Origin: DASSBQ01 sp040981125
GTDB lineage: Bacteria; Nitrospirota; Nitrospiria; Nitrospirales; Nitrospiraceae
DNA: 64,000 nucleotides
NCBI GenBank assembly: GCA_040981125.1
Contig: JANRMQ010000014.1
Coordinates: 25,419-89,418 of the forward strand
Direction of reading: 5' to 3'
The translations under genes were made by a program, and so were the position numbers. This document shows positions 26,971 to 35,985 of the stretch, piece after piece. The notes beneath the pieces were generated by a model. The model was not told where the DNA came from and did no database searches. It worked only from the letters and a program-made list of their open reading frames with translations. How positions within the stretch are numbered: the first letter of the stretch is position 1; every line of letters begins with the position of its first letter.

Positions 26971-27246
26971 TCAGCTTTCCGCCCCGTTCTTCCAACTCAC
27001 ATCACGCAAATGCCGACGCACGCGAACCTTCTGCTCGTGCTTGCGCAGCAGCGAACGACGAATCACATCACGGTCCTCGGCAACGATCCGCACCAGCCGG
27101 TCAATATCTTCCGCATGATCTCTGACCAGCTCGGACAGCTTTTGCACCTGTCGCTCCAACCGCTCGAGCCGCCAGATGATGTCTTTCATGGGATTGGCGG
27201 TCCCCGCGCTTTTCACCACCGATCGAACCACGGCTTGACGTTTCAT
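26971..27246 (-). CDS. Small coiled-coil protein (91 aa)
   Basis: After a basic N-terminus (MKRQAVVRSVVKS) the segment DIIWRLERLERQVQKLSELV and following residues form a continuous heptad coiled coil to about residue 65, then a basic tail. AAGGAGC sits 4 bases before ATG 27246. It is probably a self-associating soluble protein; no family is recognised. Confidence 0.6.
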   Translation of the reverse strand: MKRQAVVRSVVKSAGTANPMKDIIWRLERLERQVQKLSELVRDHAEDIDRLVRIVAEDRDVIRRSLLRKHEQKVRVRRHLRDVSWKNGAES

Positions 27247-27383
27247 AGACGCTCCTTGTCGCGGCGTCCCGGGATGAGCTGATTTCCGGAACACGCGCCC
27301 GGTTCTAGTATTATCTCCATCGGCGGCGAAGTCAACGTTTCCTCTTCCTTTCCATTTGTCTATGGTCCTGTTACAATCGCGTC

Positions 27384-28622
27384 GTGAATAAAATCTTTAC
27401 CATGGTGCTGGCCGGCGGAAAAGGGGAACGGCTCTATCCCCTCACGGAACAGCGGGCCAAGCCCGCCGTTCCGTTTGGAGGCAAGTACCGGATCATCGAT
27501 TTCACACTCAGCAACTGTCTGAACTCCGGCCTCCGGCAGATCGCTGTCCTCATCCAATACAAGTCTCATTCACTGGACCGCCATATCAGGCGCGGCTGGA
27601 ATATTCTCAATCCGGAGCTCGGCGAATATATCGCTTCCGTCCCTCCCCAGCAGCGCATCAGTGAAGACTGGTACAAAGGCACGGCCGACGCGGTCTATCA
27701 GAATTTGTTCCTGCTGGACCAGGAGCGCCCGGATTTTCTGTTGATCCTGGCCGGGGACCATATTTACAAGATGAATTATGCCGACATGTATCACTTCCTG
27801 CTGTCCAAGCAAGCCGACGCCGTCGTGGGCGCCATCGAGACACCCCTCCAGGACGCCAGCCGGTTCGGAGTCATCAGCGTGGACGAAGACTGCCGGATTT
27901 TACGCTTTGACGAGAAGCCGGCGAATCCCAGCCCCATGCCGGGTGACCCGACTCAAGCGTTCGTGTCGATGGGCATCTATCTGTTCCGCACCGAGGTGGT
28001 CCGCGAAGAACTGATCCGGGACGCCAAGGAAGGCACCAAACATGATTTCGGCAAAAATATCATCCCCCGCATGATCGAAGAACAAAAGGTATACGCCTTC
28101 AAGTTTCAGGACGAAAACAAAAAGGCCGTGAAATACTGGCGCGACATCGGCACGCTCGACGCGTATTGGGAAGCCAATATGGATCTGGTCGCCGTGGATC
28201 CGCTGTTCAATCTCTATGATCAGGAATGGGCCATCCGCACGTACCAAGGCCAGTTTCCTCCGGCCAAATTCGTATTTGCGCAGGACTATCAGGGAGGGCG
28301 AATGGGAGTCGCCCTCGACTCCATCGTCTGCGGCGGCTGCATTATTTCGGGCGGCCGCGTCCAAAACTCGGTGCTTTCCCCCGATGTCATCGTGCATGAC
28401 CACGCCGACGTGCGGGAATCGGTGGTCATGGAAAACGTCGTCATCGGTGACCGCGCCAGGATCAGGCGCGCGATCATCGATAAGGATGTCGTGATTCCGC
28501 CGAACACTGTAATCGGGTATGACTCCGCTGCGGACCGCCAACGCTTCCAGGTCACTGAATCCGGACTCGTGGTCATCTCGAAGGGTATGAAGCTCGATGC
28601 CTCCCTCCATTCATCCGGTTGA
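27384..28622 (+). CDS. glgC: Glucose-1-phosphate adenylyltransferase
   Basis: 412 residues. The catalytic motifs are VLAGGKGERLYPLTEQRAKP, FGGKYRIIDFTLSNC and LAGDHIYKMNY. A C-terminal left-handed beta helix follows (GGCIISGGRVQNSVLSPDVI). It makes ADP-glucose, the donor for glycogen. GTG 27384 gives a family-normal start. The end overlaps the helicase half gene by 26 bases. No other glg gene is in the window. Confidence 0.93.
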   Translation: MNKIFTMVLAGGKGERLYPLTEQRAKPAVPFGGKYRIIDFTLSNCLNSGLRQIAVLIQYKSHSLDRHIRRGWNILNPELGEYIASVPPQQRISEDWYKGTADAVYQNLFLLDQERPDFLLILAGDHIYKMNYADMYHFLLSKQADAVVGAIETPLQDASRFGVISVDEDCRILRFDEKPANPSPMPGDPTQAFVSMGIYLFRTEVVREELIRDAKEGTKHDFGKNIIPRMIEEQKVYAFKFQDENKKAVKYWRDIGTLDAYWEANMDLVAVDPLFNLYDQEWAIRTYQGQFPPAKFVFAQDYQGGRMGVALDSIVCGGCIISGGRVQNSVLSPDVIVHDHADVRESVVMENVVIGDRARIRRAIIDKDVVIPPNTVIGYDSAADRQRFQVTESGLVVISKGMKLDASLHSSG

Positions 28623-30459
28623 TCTCATCGCCACGCTTCGGAACAAACATCTGACTCCGGCCATCGTGTTTCTGACCTCGCGGCGTGCGTGCGATGAGGC
28701 CATGCAGGCGTTCGAACACAGCCAGGTCGTGCTGCCGGCAACCAGACAACAACGCATCGCCGACGTACTGGCCCACGTCATCGAGCAATTTCCCAGTATC
28801 GCGGAACATCCGCTCATTGCCACCGTTCAGCAGATCGGGGTGGCCGCTCATCACGCCGGCCACCTTCCGTCATGGAAAATCGCCGTGGAGGAACTGATGC
28901 GCCATGGCTGCCTTGACGCCGTGTTCGCGACGACGACCTTGGCGGCCGGCGTCGATTTTCCGGCTCGCACCGTCGTGGTGACGCAATCGAGCATTCGTAA
29001 GGCGCGCGACTTTACCGATCTGACGGTCAGCGAGATCCAACAGCTCGCCGGTCGCGCGGGACGGCGCGGCAAGGATCTGGTGGGCTTCGCCGTCGTCACA
29101 CCCTCGCCCTATATCGATTTGACGGCGATTGCCAAAGGGCTCACGGGACAGCCGGAACCCATCGACAGCCAATTTGTCATCACCTATCCGATGGTCTTGA
29201 ACCTGCTCAAAGCGCACCCGCTGGAGCAAATCCAATCCATCCTTGCCAAGAGCTTCGCGCAGTTCCAGTTGAATCGGCGCGCGGAAGCGCTCGAGCAGAA
29301 GCTCGACGGCCTCCGCAAAGACATGGAGCCCTATGGACCCCGGGTCTGTTCCGACTGGATTACCCAATGGCAAGTCTTCGACCATGCCCGCAAGCACAAA
29401 TCGCATCGGAACCACGCGAAGGCGCCCGAATCACCGGCATTGGCCGCGCGCCTGCATTTTCTGACTCCGGGCCGGGTAGTGGGTCTGCCGAAAGGCCGTG
29501 GCATCGTCCTCCGCCAGTACCGGAGTAAAGGCCAACGCAGCCCTATGGTGACGTTATTGCGGCCCGGCGGCGGCATCACGGAATGCCCCGCCACTCACGT
29601 GGCTTCGATCTTTGACCGGACCTTCGAGTGCGCCGAATCGCCCACCTATCCCTGGTGCACGCAGGAAAGTCTGGGACACCTCGTCCATGAACTCTCGGAG
29701 CTACCCCCTCGCCTGCCGCTGCTTCCGATCCTTACGTCCAAGGAAGCGGACGAAGTCATCGACGGGTCGATCGTGCAGACGCTGGGCGACTTTCCCTGCC
29801 CCACCTGTCCATCGCGATACGCCTGCCAGAAGGATTACGCGGCCGCGCATCGTATCAGGCAGGATATTCACCGCCACACGAAAGCCATTCAGGCGCTGCA
29901 TACGAGTATCTGGCATCGCTTTCAGGAACGGATGGAGGTGCTGCAGCAATTCGGCTACCTCACGGCCACCGCCCATTTGACGGACGACGGCGATTGGGCC
30001 CGGCTCATCCGCATCGACCATTCGCTCTTGATCACGGAACTGATCCGCGCCGATGCGTTTGCCGGAGCGGACCCTGCGCTGTTGGCGGGCATCATGGCCA
30101 GCATCGCCCATGACGACGATCGCCCCGGCTCGTTTCCCCGCGGCAGCGCCGGATTGCTCACGCTGCTGTTTCAAGTTCGGAAGCTGGCCGAATCCCTCGC
30201 GCCTCACGAAGAGTCTCCGCTCCTGCGCGCCGACGTCGCCTCGCTCACCGAACGGTGGGTGAACGACCAATCGCTGACATGGATCGGTCTGGCCCGCGTC
30301 ACGTCGATGGCGGAGGGAGATATGTACCGATTATTCGCCCGCACGCTCGAATTCCTCTCGCAACTCCAGTCGCTCAGATCCAGCCACCCGTCCCTGGCGG
30401 AAACGGCGGAACGCGCCACGCAGGCGATGCGTCGCGGGGTGCTGGAAGAACTGCCCTAG
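28597..30459 (+). CDS. Ski2-like helicase, C-terminal half
   Basis: 620 residues. It starts at the second RecA domain: motif IV PAIVFLTSRRACD (residues ~21-33), motif V TTTLAAGVDFPARTVV and motif VI QQLAGRAGRRG. A middle region, a cysteine cluster CPTCPSRYAC and a DSHCT-like helical C-terminus follow. It lacks motifs Ia to III and Walker A, so it cannot act alone. The missing half is the next gene. The pair matches a Ski2/Mtr4-type RNA helicase cut in two, with the halves in reversed order. The ATG lies inside the end of glgC. Confidence 0.85.
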   Translation: MPPSIHPVDLIATLRNKHLTPAIVFLTSRRACDEAMQAFEHSQVVLPATRQQRIADVLAHVIEQFPSIAEHPLIATVQQIGVAAHHAGHLPSWKIAVEELMRHGCLDAVFATTTLAAGVDFPARTVVVTQSSIRKARDFTDLTVSEIQQLAGRAGRRGKDLVGFAVVTPSPYIDLTAIAKGLTGQPEPIDSQFVITYPMVLNLLKAHPLEQIQSILAKSFAQFQLNRRAEALEQKLDGLRKDMEPYGPRVCSDWITQWQVFDHARKHKSHRNHAKAPESPALAARLHFLTPGRVVGLPKGRGIVLRQYRSKGQRSPMVTLLRPGGGITECPATHVASIFDRTFECAESPTYPWCTQESLGHLVHELSELPPRLPLLPILTSKEADEVIDGSIVQTLGDFPCPTCPSRYACQKDYAAAHRIRQDIHRHTKAIQALHTSIWHRFQERMEVLQQFGYLTATAHLTDDGDWARLIRIDHSLLITELIRADAFAGADPALLAGIMASIAHDDDRPGSFPRGSAGLLTLLFQVRKLAESLAPHEESPLLRADVASLTERWVNDQSLTWIGLARVTSMAEGDMYRLFARTLEFLSQLQSLRSSHPSLAETAERATQAMRRGVLEELP

Positions 30460-30544
30460 ACAATTATGAATGAGGAATTGTAAGGATGGGATCTCGGAAC
30501 GAGGAATGATGGAATGAAGAATCGGAACACACGAACGACGAGCA

Positions 30545-31630
30545 ATGAGAACACGAGGCCCGATGACGACCGAGGAACTTGAACGTCTGCTGGCTCAACA
30601 ACCCGTGTCGCTGCTGCACCGACTCGCCCGGGGACGTGTGCCCCGGCACTTTCGAACAGGAAAACGCCGGCTGATCGATCTGCTTCTGAGGCATTCCAAT
30701 CAAAATCGTCCCGGCCTGGAATCCGATCTTGTCACCCTCATCCAAGAACGCCAGGACCGGCAGCCCGGTCCGTCCGATGCGCGCCCCAAGATCCACCATG
30801 CACGGCCTGCCGCCCGACCGGCGCCGGAACGGCGGGAGCATCGGCAAGCGGAGCCCGAGCACCATAGTCCACCGGTTTCGCTTCATGCCTGGTTGGAAGG
30901 TCTCGGCGTGCCGCCTGCCCAACCATTTGTTCCGGACGCGTGGCAGACGGAGGCGCTGGCCTGCCTGGCCGAGACCGACGTGATCGTGAGCGTCCCGACC
31001 GGGAGCGGCAAGACGTATGTCGCCATCGAGGCAGCGCGTCGGGCTATGGAGGACAACCGCACCGTCATCTATACTTCGCCGTTGAAGGCGCTCTCGAACA
31101 CCAAGTATACGGAATTTTCAAAGTTGTTCGGGCCGGAGCGCGTCGGCATTCTGACGGGAGACCGCCGCGAAAATGCTCAGGCGCCCCTCTTGATCATGAC
31201 GACCGAGATCCTGCGGAATCTTCTCTATGACGCGGCCGGCGGTGAGATCGATCTCAGACTGGATACGATGGGGCTGGTTATTCTCGATGAATCACAATAC
31301 CTGGCCGACCCGGAACGCGGAGTCGTCTGGGAGGAAACCCTGATTTTTTGTCCCAGCCAGGCCCGTCTGCTTCTGCTCTCCGCTTCCATCGGCAATCCAC
31401 AGGATATCGCCGATTGGTTGAGTTCAATACGCTCGACGCCGTGCCATCTGGTTCGACATGCCCGCCGGTCGGTGCCGCTCCGAGCGGGTTATCTGCATCC
31501 GAACGGCAAATTGACCCCACTGTTCCGAACGGTGGGTATTCCACAGGGGCAGCCCCACCTGCTGCATCCGGAAGCGCGGCGCTTATTTGCGGAGTATGAA
31601 GAGGAAACGTTGCCGTCGCGCGGACGATGA
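30545..31630 (+). CDS. Ski2-like helicase, N-terminal half
   Basis: 361 residues. After a ~110-residue N-terminal region come Walker A VSVPTGSGKTYVAIEAA, motif Ia YTSPLKALSNTKY, GILTGDRREN, a Walker B-type VILDESQYLADPERGVVWEE (DESQ where Ski2 proteins usually have DEVH) and motif III LLLLSASIGNP. It ends before motif IV, where the upstream gene begins. ATG 30563 (MTTEELERLL) is an alternative start. An 85-base gap separates the halves, and nothing suggests a frameshift in between. Confidence 0.85.
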   Translation: MRTRGPMTTEELERLLAQQPVSLLHRLARGRVPRHFRTGKRRLIDLLLRHSNQNRPGLESDLVTLIQERQDRQPGPSDARPKIHHARPAARPAPERREHRQAEPEHHSPPVSLHAWLEGLGVPPAQPFVPDAWQTEALACLAETDVIVSVPTGSGKTYVAIEAARRAMEDNRTVIYTSPLKALSNTKYTEFSKLFGPERVGILTGDRRENAQAPLLIMTTEILRNLLYDAAGGEIDLRLDTMGLVILDESQYLADPERGVVWEETLIFCPSQARLLLLSASIGNPQDIADWLSSIRSTPCHLVRHARRSVPLRAGYLHPNGKLTPLFRTVGIPQGQPHLLHPEARRLFAEYEEETLPSRGR

Positions 31631-31655
31631 GAGGTGCGCCGCGGGGTTTTGACCT

Positions 31656-32696
31656 TCAGAACACGTATGTCAGGCCGACCGTCGGGCCGTGGCGCAGCGT
31701 TTCAAATTCATTGAGATTCGCGCCGGCGCTCGACCCGGTCGCTCCATAAATTTGCCAATCCCCGTCGGTAACCTTAGTCCACCAGACACGGTAGCCGCCA
31801 GTCAGATAGAGCCTCTGCAGCAGCATCACCCTGACGTTGACGTCGGCATTCGTGCCGATTCCCACCCCGGTCATTTTGAAGCTGGGATTCTGCGCCAGAT
31901 CGCTGCGCAGATGATGCACGTCTTCATTATTCAACCATGTGATGAGAAAGGCGGCTTTGGCGTCAATATCGACCCGCGGCCAGAGCCGGTAGCGGATCGC
32001 GCTGCCCAACACCTTCAAGGAAGTCCAGTGCACGGTATTGGTGATGACCGTCTGGCCCTTGAATTGGCTCGTTCCGGGGGGAGAACAGCCGAAGGAAGGG
32101 TTCGGAGACGACGCGGTGGTGCACTCCACCTGGAGCAGGCCGTTCGCAACCTGCTTCTCCCTCCAATATTGAAATCCGACAAACAGGTCCAGAAAACCCT
32201 TATTGTGGCGGAACTCGTGCGCCAGGAATCCGATGTCGGCGTTGACGTACCACATGTCGTCGCCGCCGATATCGCTGAAAGTCCGGGAAAAGCGCTGGGC
32301 ACCCGGACTGCTCGCTCCGTTATTGGCGGCGCCTTGCGCGCTGAGATAGTCGTCGTCGGTTAACCGGCCACCGCCGATCTCTGCAAAACCAAAGTTCCCC
32401 TGCAGGAAAACCCGGTTCTTGAACCGGACCTTTCCCGCCAACTCCACGACATTGGTGCCCACGTCCTCGTATTTCAATTTTGAGGTGGGATTCCCAAGAT
32501 CCGGATCCAAGTGGGACGCATCATGACTCCAGTCGGTTTTACCTTGGGTAAACCATCCGGTCACGCCGACTTCTACGCTTTTCACCAGCGGATCGTTGGC
32601 TTCCGGCGTCTCCGCCCAAACCGGGTCGATCCAACCCGGCCATGCCGCGGCAAGGAACACCCCGATCATCGCCCGGCGCCGTGAACTCGTCGTCAT
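31656..32696 (-). CDS. Outer-membrane beta-barrel protein
   Basis: 346 residues. A signal peptide (MTTSSRRRAMIGVFLAAAWP, cleavage near VWAETP) is followed by alternating beta strands with aromatic ends and a final strand ending TVGLTYVF, typical of barrel assembly signals. It may be a porin-like or channel protein; no named family is certain. GAGGAAGG supports ATG 32696; an in-frame ATG exists at 32780. It converges with the helicase half gene (25-base gap). Confidence 0.7.
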   Translation of the reverse strand: MTTSSRRRAMIGVFLAAAWPGWIDPVWAETPEANDPLVKSVEVGVTGWFTQGKTDWSHDASHLDPDLGNPTSKLKYEDVGTNVVELAGKVRFKNRVFLQGNFGFAEIGGGRLTDDDYLSAQGAANNGASSPGAQRFSRTFSDIGGDDMWYVNADIGFLAHEFRHNKGFLDLFVGFQYWREKQVANGLLQVECTTASSPNPSFGCSPPGTSQFKGQTVITNTVHWTSLKVLGSAIRYRLWPRVDIDAKAAFLITWLNNEDVHHLRSDLAQNPSFKMTGVGIGTNADVNVRVMLLQRLYLTGGYRVWWTKVTDGDWQIYGATGSSAGANLNEFETLRHGPTVGLTYVF

Positions 32697-33228
32697 CGCG
32701 TCAGCCTTCCTCGGTTGCAAGCCGGGTTTCAGAATCACCACCGGTCGCACGCCGGCGTCGGGAGCGCCATATTCTAGCATTTGTACTTAGTACATCACGG
32801 CGCTCTGCGCCTCTCAGATACCTGATCTGTCCGATCGGGTCAACAATTATTTTCGCTGTGCTTCCCGATCGTGCGGAATATCTCTTCCCTCAGTCGAACT
32901 TCTTAGGAAATCTTTGCCGAGCATCACTTTTGTACAGCCGTGTGCCGGCCGCCTACACATATCCAGCGGTGAAAGGAATCATTTGGCGACGGTGAACCTC
33001 GTCGCCGTTTTTACATTCCTTCGAACAATATTTCTTGACCGCGGCGTCCATGATCAACTATGGTGCGGCCTCGCAAACCCTCTAAGAAGGATTTCCTCGG
33101 TGCGATTCTATGTCGCATCGAGCGTGATCGCGTGCTCGCAACCAAGCAACCGCCGTGATGGCATGGCAGTTGCTCATGGACTGCTTTGCTCTGGCAACGT
33201 CGATCACTTCAATTGGAGGAGCCGGTTC
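32697..33228. other. Gap between divergent genes, with palindrome
   Basis: About 530 bases hold the promoter regions of the outer-membrane gene (minus) and the BACON-repeat gene (plus). A 13-base palindrome TGTACTTAGTACA lies at 32782-32794, 86 bases upstream of the minus-strand gene, and could be an operator. An open frame from 32914 runs into the downstream gene but lacks a ribosome-binding site and signal peptide until 33229. Confidence 0.45.
32782..32794. promoter_or_regulatory. Candidate operator palindrome
   Basis: TGTACTTAGTACA is a perfect inverted repeat of TGTAC around TTA. Such sites suit a dimeric regulator. No regulator gene is adjacent and no second copy was noticed. Confidence 0.3.
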
Positions 33229-34890
33229 ATGAGTGCACGTCTCTCTCACCACGAGCTGCGCCGAATTACACATTGCCGTGTGCCGCAATCCGGCGGAAGA
33301 GTCTTCACGCGCATTTGCATCGTGACCCTCGCGTTGATCGGCCTTTTCGCCACATCGGCGCTTGCGCAGAATATCCAGGTGTCGCCCGCCGCCCTTTCTG
33401 CAACCGTGGTCAAAGGGCAGACAACGACTCTGACGCTCAACCTCCAAAAGACCGGTGCCGCCCAGAACTTTTGGGAGCCCAAGAGCAGCGTCACGTGGAT
33501 TTCGCTGTCTCCCACCTACGGCAGCAGCAATACCATTACGACGGAAGTCGACCAGGTGCGGGTGACCATCAACAGCGCGACCATGACGATCGGTTCGAAC
33601 TTCGGCCTCGTTTACATCACGCAGTCAGGCCCGGGCATTTCGTATATGGCGTCAATCCCGGTAACGGTGACCGTCACGCAGTCCGGCACCACTACGCCGC
33701 CTCCTCCCGCGTCACCGCCGCCGGCATCACCCCCTCCCGCGTCACCGCCGCCGGCCTCACCACCCCCGGCGTCGCCATCCCCTGCTTCACCCCCGCCAAG
33801 TTCGTTGAACTCGACTATTACGGCCTGGCCCACCTCGCTCTCGGCGACTGTGGTTAAAGGACAGACCACCACGCTCACGCTCAATCTCCAGAAGAACGGC
33901 ACTGCGCAGCATTTCTGGGAACCGAAGGCCAGCGTCGGATGGGCGGCGCTGTCGCCGACTTATGGCAGCAGCAACACCATCACGACCGAACTCGATAGTT
34001 TGCGGATCACGGTCAACAGCAGCAGCTTGGCGATAGGTATGAATTCCGGGTTGATCTATGTGTGGGAATCCGGTCCCGGCATCTCGCGCCTGATCCAGGT
34101 CCCCATAACCATCACGGTGGCACAAACGGGCACGACCACGCCGCCTCCGCCGGCGTCCCCTCCCCCCGCATCACCGCCCCCGTCGTCCCCACCGCCTGCC
34201 TCGCCGCCGCCCGCCTCACCGCCTCCGGCCTCACCGCCTCCGAGTTCGCTGAACTCGACTATTACGGCCTGGCCCGCCTCGTTCTCGGCGAATGTCGTCA
34301 AGGGACAAACTACTACGCTCACGCTCAATCTCCAGAAGAGCGGCACGACACAGCATTTCTGGGAACCGAAGACCAGCGTCACGTGGGCATCACTTTCACC
34401 GACCTACGGCAGCAGTAACAGCATTACGACGGAGTTGGACAGAGTGCAGGTCACGATCAATAGTTCTGCCATGCCGCTGGGGACAAATTCCGGATTGATC
34501 TATATCACCGAATCGGGGCCGGGTGTCTCCCGTCTCATCCAGGTCCCAATTACAGTAAACGTCCAGCAAACAGGCACGACGACACCGCCGTCCCCGCCGC
34601 CGCCCGTCGGCGGCATCACACCTCCGCCTCCGCCGCCTCCACCGCCGTCGCCAGCGAACGGGACGGCGACGGTGACATGGTCGCCGAACACCGAAGCCGA
34701 TCTCGCCGGCTATAAACTCTATGTCGGGACATCGTCCGGCATCTATAGCCGCACGGTGGATGTAGGGAAGGTGACATCCTATGTCATCAGCTTGCCGAAG
34801 GGTGTGACATATTTCTTTGTTCTGACGGCCTATGACAGGTCCGGCAATGAAAGCGGGCGCTCTGCCGAGTTGAGCAGAAGTCTCTTCTAA
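33229..34890 (+). CDS. Secreted protein with three BACON-like repeats and FN3
   Basis: 553 residues. GGAGGAG lies 8 bases before ATG 33229. A signal segment (ICIVTLALIGLFATSALAQ) leads three near-identical ~105-residue domains containing VVKGQTTTLTLNLQK, HFWEPK (NFWEPK in the first) and LSPTYGSSN, BACON-like folds (about 33373-33690, 33807-34128, 34252-34575). They are joined by Pro/Ala/Ser linkers (PPPASPPPAS repeats). A fibronectin type III domain (TVTWSPNTEADLAGYKLY) closes it. It is probably an extracellular adhesin or glycan-binding protein. Repeats share most codons, so they duplicated recently. Confidence 0.8.
   Translation: MSARLSHHELRRITHCRVPQSGGRVFTRICIVTLALIGLFATSALAQNIQVSPAALSATVVKGQTTTLTLNLQKTGAAQNFWEPKSSVTWISLSPTYGSSNTITTEVDQVRVTINSATMTIGSNFGLVYITQSGPGISYMASIPVTVTVTQSGTTTPPPPASPPPASPPPASPPPASPPPASPSPASPPPSSLNSTITAWPTSLSATVVKGQTTTLTLNLQKNGTAQHFWEPKASVGWAALSPTYGSSNTITTELDSLRITVNSSSLAIGMNSGLIYVWESGPGISRLIQVPITITVAQTGTTTPPPPASPPPASPPPSSPPPASPPPASPPPASPPPSSLNSTITAWPASFSANVVKGQTTTLTLNLQKSGTTQHFWEPKTSVTWASLSPTYGSSNSITTELDRVQVTINSSAMPLGTNSGLIYITESGPGVSRLIQVPITVNVQQTGTTTPPSPPPPVGGITPPPPPPPPPSPANGTATVTWSPNTEADLAGYKLYVGTSSGIYSRTVDVGKVTSYVISLPKGVTYFFVLTAYDRSGNESGRSAELSRSLF
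33691..34251 (+). repeat. Proline-rich linker repeats in a secreted protein
   Basis: Two stretches (about 33691-33806 and 34129-34251) encode repeated PPPASPPPAS units from GC-rich codons. They are prone to slippage and length variation. The third linker (34576-34662) is more varied. Confidence 0.7.
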
Positions 34891-34907
34891 TCGTGGGACG
34901 TCACGAC

Positions 34908-34937
34908 TTGACCGCTTTCCTCCAAGACCTGTATAAC
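34908..34937 (+). promoter_or_regulatory. Promoter of tRNA-Arg
   Basis: TTGACC (34908-34913) and TATAAC (34932-34937) are separated by 18 bases, a good sigma-70 match. The mature tRNA begins 44 bases after the -10 box. A 9-bp hairpin (CTTGCTGCT at 34947-34955, AGCAGCAAG at 34967-34975) fills the leader and may guide 5' processing. Confidence 0.65.
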
Positions 34938-34981
34938 GAGCGCTGCCTTGCTGCTTTGCCTATGGGAGCAGCAAGCGCCTC

Positions 34982-35057
34982 GCGCCCGTAGCTCAATGGA
35001 TAGAGCACCAGACTACGGATCTGGGGGTTACAGGTTCAAGTCCTGTCGGGCGCGCCA
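34982..35057 (+). tRNA. tRNA-Arg (anticodon ACG)
   Basis: A complete cloverleaf. The acceptor GCGCCCG pairs with CGGGCGC, the D-stem is GCTC/GAGC, and the anticodon stem CCAGA/TCTGG encloses loop CTACGGA with ACG as anticodon. The T-stem ACAGG/CCTGT has loop TTCAAGT, and CCA is encoded at the 3' end. The wobble A should be edited to inosine; tadA is in this window. Confidence 0.97.
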
Positions 35058-35453
35058 GAGAATCAACGACTTACTATCCTGCCCGCCACTTCATTCCATC
35101 GATGTAGGCTCAGTGTAGATGAGAAGCTGGGCACAATGGTTCATCTGAAGAGGATTTGCTGAAGTCAGCTCCGCTAACGGAGCTTACGTAGATGGCCTTC
35201 CAACCCGGTGTCCGAGAGGTGGGTAAGCACTCGAACCGACTCTTCAAGCTGGCCGGTTCTTACTCGCTTCGATCGAATATATTGCAGCATGAAGCGACTT
35301 TCAGGAATCGCATAGTCCCGTACCCGATTACCCCCTTCCGAGAGACATTTCCGCGAGAAGAAGACGGACCGCGGTAGAAGAGTCTTGCCTGCCTAGAATA
35401 AGGCGCGATATGCTGGATTCTTTCCTACACACAGGTAAGGAGATCAACTTGTT
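35058..35453. other. Gap downstream of tRNA-Arg
   Basis: About 400 bases without a supported gene. A 7-bp hairpin AGCTCCG-CTAA-CGGAGCT lies at 35167-35184 without a T-run. An open frame at 35192 has no ribosome-binding site or family features. Confidence 0.4.
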
Positions 35454-35786
35454 ATGCGACTTACACCTATCTTTTTGGCGGGACTTCTTTTTCTTTCCGG
35501 CTGCGCCTATGCGCCCGTTGCACTCCAACCCTCAACCAAACCGCTGGCACCTGGAGGTTACACCCCGATTGGAAAAGTCAGCGGCGAAGACTGCGCTTAC
35601 TATGCCCTCGGTCTCATCCCCGTCACGAATGGGAATGAATTGCATGAAGCCATAGCAAATGCCATGAAAGCCAAGCCGCTCGGTGATGCCATGGTCGAAG
35701 TCACCGTCGATTACTATTTCCAATGGTGGATTCTCTTCAGCCGAGCCTGTACGCAAGTGCATGGGACGGCGGTGCAGAGCAAATGA
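35454..35786 (+). CDS. Small lipoprotein, TRL-like
   Basis: 110 residues. A lipoprotein signal (MRLTPIFLAGLLFLSGC) is followed by a compact domain with GKVSGEDCAYYALGLIPVT and AMVEVTVDYYFQWWIL. This resembles the TRL-like family of bacterial lipoproteins, whose role is unknown. AAGGAG is 11 bases upstream of the ATG. Confidence 0.65.
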   Translation: MRLTPIFLAGLLFLSGCAYAPVALQPSTKPLAPGGYTPIGKVSGEDCAYYALGLIPVTNGNELHEAIANAMKAKPLGDAMVEVTVDYYFQWWILFSRACTQVHGTAVQSK

Positions 35787-35985
35787 GACTTGCGCATTGT
35801 GACAAGACGGGCAGATCGATCAGGCCCGCATGGAGCAAGGTGGCGGGCCCGGATGGGTCATTCGTTGGCAATAGGAAGACCGGCTGACATGCCCTGGTGC
35901 GATTCGCAGCAAGCTCCATCAGCCGACTCGCTGTCGAAGAGCGTGGCCTGCCCCACGAGGAGGGGTGGTTCCGCCGGCTTCACGA

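Noticed and set aside
32914..33228. Long N-terminal extension of the BACON-repeat protein
   Set aside because: The strong ribosome-binding site and signal peptide start at 33229; the upstream part looks non-coding.
33691..34251. Proline-linker repeats as a possible CRISPR array
   Set aside because: The repeats are coding triplets in one frame without spacers of constant length, so they are protein linkers. No CRISPR array or cas gene was seen.
35192..35377. Short plus-strand frame after tRNA-Arg
   Set aside because: No ribosome-binding site, no recognisable sequence, and composition unlike coding DNA.
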